Made by a program: the position numbers and the translations under genes
Notes under the pieces: model-generated
What the model saw: only the letters and a program-made list of their open reading frames with translations
What the model was told of the DNA's origin: nothing
The model's database searches: none
Shown: in pieces, positions 44,594 through 49,379 of the stretch
Position numbering within the stretch: the first letter of the stretch is position 1
Layout: the number at the start of each line of letters is the position of its first letter
Origin: Dendronalium phyllosphericum CENA369
GTDB taxonomy: Bacteria > Cyanobacteriota > Cyanobacteriia > Cyanobacteriales > Nostocaceae
NCBI RefSeq assembly: GCF_016056275.1
Contig: NZ_JAECZA010000315.1
Location: 1-49,379 of the forward strand
Length of the DNA: 49,379 nt
Reading direction: 5' to 3'

Positions 44594-46033
44594 ATGCGCG
44601 TTGCAATCGTAGGTGCGGGACTAGCTGGGCTGGCAACCGCTGTAGATTTAGCTGATGCTGGCTGTGAAGTCCAGATTTTTGAGTCCCGTCCGTTTGTGGG
44701 TGGTAAAGTCGGCAGTTGGATTGATGGAGATGGCAACCATATTGAAATGGGGTTGCACGTATTTTTTGGGTGCTACTACCAACTGTTCGACTTGATGAAT
44801 AAAGTGGGGGCATTGTCGAATTTACGGCTTAAAGAACATACCCACACTTTTATCAACAAAGGGGGACGTACTGGAGCTTTAGATTTTCGCTTCTTGACAG
44901 GTGCGCCTTTTAATGGGTTAAAAGCATTTTTTACAACTTCTCAACTCTCTTTACAGGATAAATTGCAAAATGCGATCGCCTTGGGTACTAGCCCCATAGT
45001 TCGCGGTTTGGTAGACTTCAACGGAGCAATGAAAACCATCCGCGACCTAGATAAAATCAGCTTTGCTGACTGGTTTCGCAGTCACGGTGGTAGTGAAGGT
45101 AGCATCAAACGCATGTGGAACCCCATTGCCTACGCCCTAGGATTTATTGATTGCAACAATATTTCTGCGCGCTGTATGTTGACAATTTTCCAGTTTTTTG
45201 CAGTTAGAACTGAAGCTTCAATACTGCGGATGCTGGAAGGTTCCCCTAATAAGTATCTGCATCAGCCCATTCTGGAATACTTGGCTGCTAGGGGCACAAA
45301 AGTTTATACGCGTCGGCAAGTGCGAGAAATTCAGTTTACTGAAGAAAGCGAACAAACTCGCGTCACTGGCATAGCAGTTGCCGAAGGTGATACAGCAGAA
45401 ATTATTACTGCGGACGCTTATGTTTTTGCTTGTGATGTGCCAGGAATTCAGCGTATACTACCGCAAGAGTGGCGTAAATGGTCAGAATTTGACAATATTT
45501 ACAAATTGGATGCAGTGCCAGTTGCAACCGTGCAACTGAGATTTGATGGTTGGGTGACGGAACTGCAAGACGAGGAAAAACGCAAACAGCTAAATAATGC
45601 GGTAGGGATAGATAATTTACTGTATACTGCCGATGCTGATTTTTCTTGTTTTGCGGATTTGGCTTTGACTAGCCCTAGTGATTATTATCGTCCAGGACAG
45701 GGGTCATTGTTGCAGTTAGTGCTGACACCAGGAGATCCGTTTATTAAACAAAGCAATGAAGCGATCGCGCAGCACGTCCTCAAGCAAGTCCACGAACTGT
45801 TCCCCTCATCACGAGAGCTAAATATGACTTGGTATAGCGTGGTGAAATTGGCTCAGTCTCTCTACCGAGAAGCGCCGGGAATGGATGCCTACCGCCCCGA
45901 CCAAAAGACACCAGTACCTAATTTCTTTCTCGCGGGTAGTTACACTCAGCAAGACTACATCGATAGTATGGAAGGTGCAACAATTTCTGGACGACGCGCA
46001 GCAAAAGCAATTCTGGAGAACGTCAAGCAATAG
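44594..46033 (+). CDS. crtQ: Zeta-carotene desaturase
   Basis: The 479-residue flavoprotein takes 9,9'-di-cis-zeta-carotene to neurosporene and on to prolycopene, using FAD and plastoquinone. The N-terminal FAD motif is [21 protein letters not shown] followed by [23 protein letters not shown]. The C-terminal FAD-contact stretch [23 protein letters not shown] is complete. Start ATG 44594 has AAGGAAGG upstream. It is followed 56 bp later by an SRPBCC gene, a pairing I recall from other cyanobacteria. The plant-like type (CrtQ-2/ZDS) is supported over the CrtI-type by the FAD and membrane motifs. Confidence 0.95.
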   Translation: MRVAIVGAGLAGLATAVDLADAGCEVQIFESRPFVGGKVGSWIDGDGNHIEMGLHVFFGCYYQLFDLMNKVGALSNLRLKEHTHTFINKGGRTGALDFRFLTGAPFNGLKAFFTTSQLSLQDKLQNAIALGTSPIVRGLVDFNGAMKTIRDLDKISFADWFRSHGGSEGSIKRMWNPIAYALGFIDCNNISARCMLTIFQFFAVRTEASILRMLEGSPNKYLHQPILEYLAARGTKVYTRRQVREIQFTEESEQTRVTGIAVAEGDTAEIITADAYVFACDVPGIQRILPQEWRKWSEFDNIYKLDAVPVATVQLRFDGWVTELQDEEKRKQLNNAVGIDNLLYTADADFSCFADLALTSPSDYYRPGQGSLLQLVLTPGDPFIKQSNEAIAQHVLKQVHELFPSSRELNMTWYSVVKLAQSLYREAPGMDAYRPDQKTPVPNFFLAGSYTQQDYIDSMEGATISGRRAAKAILENVKQ

Positions 46034-46089
46034 CTATTAGTGCTGCGATCGCTTATCTATTACAATTCAAAATCTTAAATCTAAATAGA

Positions 46090-46536
46090 ATGGCAGATTG
46101 GCTAGAACATAGCGTACAAGTAGAAGTAGAAGCTCCCATAGAGTTAGTATGGAGTCTCTGGTCTGACTTAGAGCAAATGCCCCGCTGGATGAAGTGGATT
46201 GATTCAGTCAATATTCCACCTGACAATCCAGATATATCTCTTTGGAAACTAAATACTGGCGGTTTGGAATTTACCTGGAAATCCCGCATTCTGAAAGTTA
46301 TCCCCAATCAAATTATTCAATGGGAATCGGTTGATGGCTTGCCAAATCAAGGAGCGATTCGCTTTTACGATCGCCACAGCAGTAGCATCGTCAAAATGAC
46401 AGTCTCCTATGCTATTCCTGGTATTCTTGGCAAAATCATGGATAACTTGTTTTTAGGACGGGTAGTTGAATCGACGATTCAAGCTGATTTGGAAAGGTTT
46501 AAACAATATGCTTTGGATATCAAGTCTAATAGCTAA
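46090..46536 (+). CDS. SRPBCC-fold (cyclase/dehydrase-type) protein
   Basis: The 148-residue protein carries VEAPIELVWSLWSDLEQMPRWMKWIDSV, typical of the START/SRPBCC family (Coq10/cyclase-dehydrase type) that binds hydrophobic ligands in a helix-grip pocket. It follows crtQ in the same direction, so it may bind a carotenoid or aid desaturation. No enzymatic residue can be assigned. Confidence 0.85.
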   Translation: MADWLEHSVQVEVEAPIELVWSLWSDLEQMPRWMKWIDSVNIPPDNPDISLWKLNTGGLEFTWKSRILKVIPNQIIQWESVDGLPNQGAIRFYDRHSSSIVKMTVSYAIPGILGKIMDNLFLGRVVESTIQADLERFKQYALDIKSNS

Positions 46537-46584
46537 GGCAGTGGTTTAACTACCGTCGGCAAGTTGACATCGCAAAAACTGAAA

Positions 46585-46803
46585 CTATGCGGCGTTACAC
46601 ACTGTAGGTTCTGGAAGGGGATCGCCTACAGTTTCGTAAGCAATAATTAGAGATTCTAAGGCTTCAATGCCGTTGGTTACTGCCAATTCGTAAGTATCCC
46701 CATGAGTTCGCCAACGTTGTCCGGGAAAATCCGGTAATCCTACCAAGAAACAATTATCTTCTTCTGACCATTGAATAACCATCTGGTATTTCAGATTACT
46801 CAT
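46585..46803 (-). CDS. hicB: HicB-type antitoxin
   Basis: The 72-residue protein (MVIQWSEEDNCFLVGLPDFPG...NGIEALESLIIAYETVGDPLPEP) has the degraded RNase H-like fold of HicB antitoxins. A separate C-terminal DNA-binding domain is absent, as in short HicB. It overlaps the upstream hicA by 8 bp on the same strand, which means coupled translation. It should neutralise HicA by binding its active site. Confidence 0.85.
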   Translation of the reverse strand: MSNLKYQMVIQWSEEDNCFLVGLPDFPGQRWRTHGDTYELAVTNGIEALESLIIAYETVGDPLPEPTVCNAA

Positions 46804-47008
46804 CTTGTTTTTTCCTTTCGACTTCCGCTATTGCTTGTTTTATTTCCTTCTCTTGGTAGAACTTAGCATCTGCTCCGTCTTTACCTGAAACGGTGATTTT
46901 TCCAGTATATAAGGGATGTACCCAGTTAGTATGACTTCCTTTGCCTGGAAGTTCTATAAAACCATTTTGACGAAGCATTTGCTTAAGTTCTCTAATTTTT
47001 TTTGTCAT
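46796..47008 (-). CDS. hicA: HicA-type mRNA interferase toxin
   Basis: The 70-residue protein has the double-stranded-RNA-binding-like HicA fold: KKIRELKQMLRQNGF...PGKGSHTNWVHP. The catalytic histidine is H26 in KGSHTNW. It cuts mRNA unless bound by HicB. It is the first gene of the hicA-hicB pair. Confidence 0.9.
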   Translation of the reverse strand: MTKKIRELKQMLRQNGFIELPGKGSHTNWVHPLYTGKITVSGKDGADAKFYQEKEIKQAIAEVERKKQDE

Positions 47009-47585
47009 TATTTTAAAATTTAAATATTAAATATAAGATTAATAAATAATTAGTCAATTTATTTTGGCCTACCCTCAGCAATTCAGATGTGTTGAGGATA
47101 AATTGCTAATAGTTTACCTTTACCTTTCAATTTCCTCTCAGAATTTAGAAGATTAATTGGAACATCAGCTTTACCATAGTCAATCAAAGTAGTAGGCATC
47201 ACCGTTTACACATAAGTAAGACGAGATTCTTACTGTAAAACAGCAAAGCCAAAGGCAACAGTATCCACTAGCAGAGCAGCAAGATAGCGGTTATTAAGTT
47301 GCTTTATTAATTTAGTCTTTAAATATAAAATTAAACCAAACTGAGTAAGTCTCAGCTTTGGTAAATTGTATCTGATTATTGGTTAAAATTTCACAAAACG
47401 CTCAAAATTTTCCTAATTTAGATTAGAATCCGCCAAAATCTTGATATCAAAACACTTTCATGTTTAACACTGTGAACGTTTTTTATTGAAATTATTGAGA
47501 AGCAACTTTACCAAAAATCACTTGTATCAATTGCGCGGATTCAATTCTGCTAATGATGCTACGATTGGTAATTTAGATTATTCAT
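47009..47585. other. Intergenic region upstream of hicA
   Basis: About 577 bp. A 38-residue frame on the minus strand (47199-47083, MPTTLIDYGKADVPIN...) ends cleanly but has no recognised family; it could be the tail of a lost gene. Otherwise nothing seen. Confidence 0.45.
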
Positions 47586-47825
47586 CTACCAAGTTGGGTC
47601 ACTGTATAAATTTATTGTTATTTCTTCCCGTTTTGGTGGTATTGCTGTAATACAAGCGCGGAGGATCTCTCCATCCTCAAGTTCCACCGTGCAAGCGTGA
47701 CAAGACCCCATGAGACAGCCCGTAGGAATAAGCACTCCAGCCCGGTCTGCTACATCCAATAGGGCTTCTCCCACTTCGGCATCAACGGTAATATCATCTG
47801 GTAAAAAGCGGACGCGAACGCTCAT
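47586..47825 (-). CDS. 2Fe-2S ferredoxin-like protein
   Basis: The 79-residue protein has a ubiquitin-like beta-grasp start (MSVRVRFLPDDITVDAEVGEAL) and cysteines C37, C42, C45 and C58 (GCLMGSCHACTV...RAC), a Cx4Cx2C cluster plus a fourth Cys. The gap from third to fourth Cys is 12 residues, much shorter than the roughly 29 in photosynthetic ferredoxin. It lies 15 bp downstream of cobQ on the same strand, so an electron-transfer link to B12 synthesis is possible but unproven. Confidence 0.82.
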   Translation of the reverse strand: MSVRVRFLPDDITVDAEVGEALLDVADRAGVLIPTGCLMGSCHACTVELEDGEILRACITAIPPKREEITINLYSDPTW

Positions 47826-47840
47826 GAAATACTAGTTTAA

Positions 47841-49328
47841 CTAAGACAAAAAAGGTGTTAAGTCTAAATAGCTTTCGACTTCAGTGGCCAAAGAGTCCAA
47901 AATCTGCTCTCTTTGTTCTCGGTAGTTGGCAACACCAGTTGGCAAAGATTTCAATCCCCGCTGTTGACGGAGGCGATTTAACCAAGCGCGTCGCCAAGGC
48001 CCATTGTCAAAAAGCCCGTGGAGATAACTCCCCCAAACTGATTGACAGCTATCCACTAACCCTAAGTTAACATCATCGAATAGAGGTTGATAGGCTTGAC
48101 TATCTCCTTTCTCATTTTGCGGCTGTTCGATGCGCGATCGCCCTTGGTGAATTTCAAATCCGTTCACTGGTAAGCCCATTTGCGGGTAATTTGAGCTAAC
48201 TTGGCGCTGACGGGCTATTTTTTGCCCTGTAATTACTGTTCTGATGGGTAAAAGATTTAAACCTTGAAATCTACCAGCTTGTCCTTCTATACCCTCTGGG
48301 TCGGCTATCATTTGACCTAACATTTGGAAGCCACCACAGATGCCCAATACTGTGCCCCCAGATGCGGCATAGTGTTGTATTGCTTCTGCCATACCGCTTC
48401 TTTGCAGTAATAGCAAGTCAGCAATTGTGGTTTTTGTACCTGGGAGAATTACAGCATCTGGGTGTCCCAAATCTTGTTTCGGACTGAGGTATTTTACAGA
48501 AACTGTGGGTTCTGATTCTAGAGGGTCAAAGTCGGTAAAGTTGGCAATCCGCGGTAAGCGGATGACGGAGATGTTGAGGTCAGCGTGAGTTTTGCGTGAA
48601 TTACGATCGAGTAAGTCAAGGGAATCTTCCGCCGGAAACGTTTCTTGAAAATAAGGGATAACACCAACAACGGGGATACCAGTACGTGCTTCTAACCATT
48701 TTATTCCTGGTTCTAAAAGCGATCGCTGTCCTCGGAACTTATTAATTACAACACCTTTAATTAGTTCGCGTTCTTCAGGTTCTAGTAACTCTAGAGTCCC
48801 AATCACATGGGCAAAAGCACCACCGCGATCGATATCGACTACCAGTAAAGTTGGTGCATTTAAATATTTAGCCACCCGCATATTAGTCAAGTCGCGGTGC
48901 TTGAGGTTAATTTCTGCCGGACTCCCAGCGCCTTCGCAAATTAGTAAATCAAATTCTGTACCCAAATGCTGTAGGGATTCTTCGATTGTTCGCCAACCCA
49001 GTTCAAAATATTGCTCGTAATAATCCGCAGCGTTGACCTTGCCTACAGGTCTGCCCTTAATAATTACTTGGGAAGTCATATCCCCTTGAGGCTTGAGTAA
49101 AATGGGGTTCATTTCTACCCAAGGCACAACTCCTGCTGCCCAAGCTTGTACCGCCTGAGCAAAGCCAATTTCTCCTCCACTGGCAGTGACATAGGCATTT
49201 AAAGCCATATTTTGACCTTTAAAGGGAGCCACTCGCCAACCACGCCGCGACAAAATGCGACAAATAGCTGTGCTTATCAGTGATTTCCCTGCATGGGATG
49301 TTGTTCCCACTACCATAATTGCTTTCAT
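47841..49328 (-). CDS. cobQ: Cobyric acid synthase
   Basis: The 495-residue enzyme amidates adenosylcobyrinate a,c-diamide at four carboxylates, using glutamine and ATP. It has the N-terminal P-loop-like MKAIMVVGTTSHAGKSLIST, the dethiobiotin-synthetase-like ATP domain, then a class I glutamine-amidotransferase domain with catalytic Cys in GTVLGICGGFQMLG (about 330) and the His in GSYLHGLFDN. I start at ATG 49328 (MKAIMVVG), two codons after the GTG. It is the second corrin gene in the window. The spacer after it shows only a G-rich stretch. Confidence 0.95.
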   Translation of the reverse strand: MKAIMVVGTTSHAGKSLISTAICRILSRRGWRVAPFKGQNMALNAYVTASGGEIGFAQAVQAWAAGVVPWVEMNPILLKPQGDMTSQVIIKGRPVGKVNAADYYEQYFELGWRTIEESLQHLGTEFDLLICEGAGSPAEINLKHRDLTNMRVAKYLNAPTLLVVDIDRGGAFAHVIGTLELLEPEERELIKGVVINKFRGQRSLLEPGIKWLEARTGIPVVGVIPYFQETFPAEDSLDLLDRNSRKTHADLNISVIRLPRIANFTDFDPLESEPTVSVKYLSPKQDLGHPDAVILPGTKTTIADLLLLQRSGMAEAIQHYAASGGTVLGICGGFQMLGQMIADPEGIEGQAGRFQGLNLLPIRTVITGQKIARQRQVSSNYPQMGLPVNGFEIHQGRSRIEQPQNEKGDSQAYQPLFDDVNLGLVDSCQSVWGSYLHGLFDNGPWRRAWLNRLRQQRGLKSLPTGVANYREQREQILDSLATEVESYLDLTPFLS

Positions 49329-49379
49329 AGTCACTATCAGTTTTTCAAAATAAGGGGCAGAGGGGAGGAGGGGCAGAGG

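Noticed and set aside
47083-47199. 38-residue minus-strand frame (MPTTLIDYGKADVPIN...)
   Set aside because: Possible tail of a lost gene, but no family recognised, so not reported as a gene.

Overview
The window looks like chromosomal DNA from a filamentous, probably Nostocales-type cyanobacterium. The evidence is the many HIP1-type GCGATCGC octamers, heptanucleotide tandem repeats (ACTCAGC / CAGTTGT / CCTCCTG types) between genes, a carboxysome shell gene (ccmP), zeta-carotene desaturase (crtQ), a UbiD decarboxylase, and B12 synthesis genes. The genus assignment is inference; I could run no database search.

Layout. 1-490: a truncated IS701-like transposase abutting a truncated HigB-like toxin. 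706-914: tRNA-Thr(GGT) and tRNA-Tyr(GTA). 1026-6442 (minus): an ABC exporter, a secreted protein, the division transpeptidase FtsI and an FtsL-like protein. 6962: a small lipoprotein. 7786-9285 (minus): a cobalamin riboswitch, a DUF1636-type metal-binding protein and CobK. 9630-11065: a tiny ORF with a strong ribosome binding site, then a glutamate-cysteine-ligase-like enzyme. 11240-13971: a fibrillin-like protein, an SH3b protein and UbiD. 14367-19818: a phosphate uptake cluster (putative Pho box, pstS, pstC, pstA, pstB and a second, divergent pstB). 19868-20158: a MITE-like element. 20339-25326: a NYN-LOTUS protein and a large hybrid histidine kinase with a ribbon-helix-helix-like N-terminus. 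25345-31080 (minus): a giant alpha-2-macroglobulin-like lipoprotein without the thioester motif. 31603-35249: a double-domain pterin synthase, a pentapeptide repeat protein, CcmP, an FKBP isomerase and a phasin-like coiled-coil protein. 35513-42088: a membrane protein, a polysaccharide deacetylase, a GH10-like hydrolase, a frameshifted SLOG/LOG-like protein, a hypothetical protein and HisC. 42089-44119: two kilobases of repeat-bearing DNA without recognised genes. 44120-49328: a small ribbon-helix-helix protein, crtQ and an SRPBCC partner, hicBA, a 2Fe-2S ferredoxin and CobQ.

Functional links. The two B12 segments (7.8-9.3 kb and 47.8-49.3 kb) belong to one pathway, and the first is riboswitch-controlled, apparently by hiding the start codon. 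The pst cluster has a five-unit, 11-bp-period repeat ahead of pstS that fits a cyanobacterial PhoB/SphR box, and a hairpin after pstS that may set a high PstS-to-transporter ratio. FtsL-like and FtsI form a divisome pair. crtQ and the SRPBCC gene form a carotenoid unit preceded by an exact 14-mer direct repeat.

I found no clear large new defence or biosynthetic system. The best leads are the ligase with its upstream mini-ORF, the Q-loop-altered second PstB, the NYN-LOTUS protein, the RHH-kinase fusion, the pterin synthase with one apparently dead half, and structured repeats in the 42-44 kb gap.
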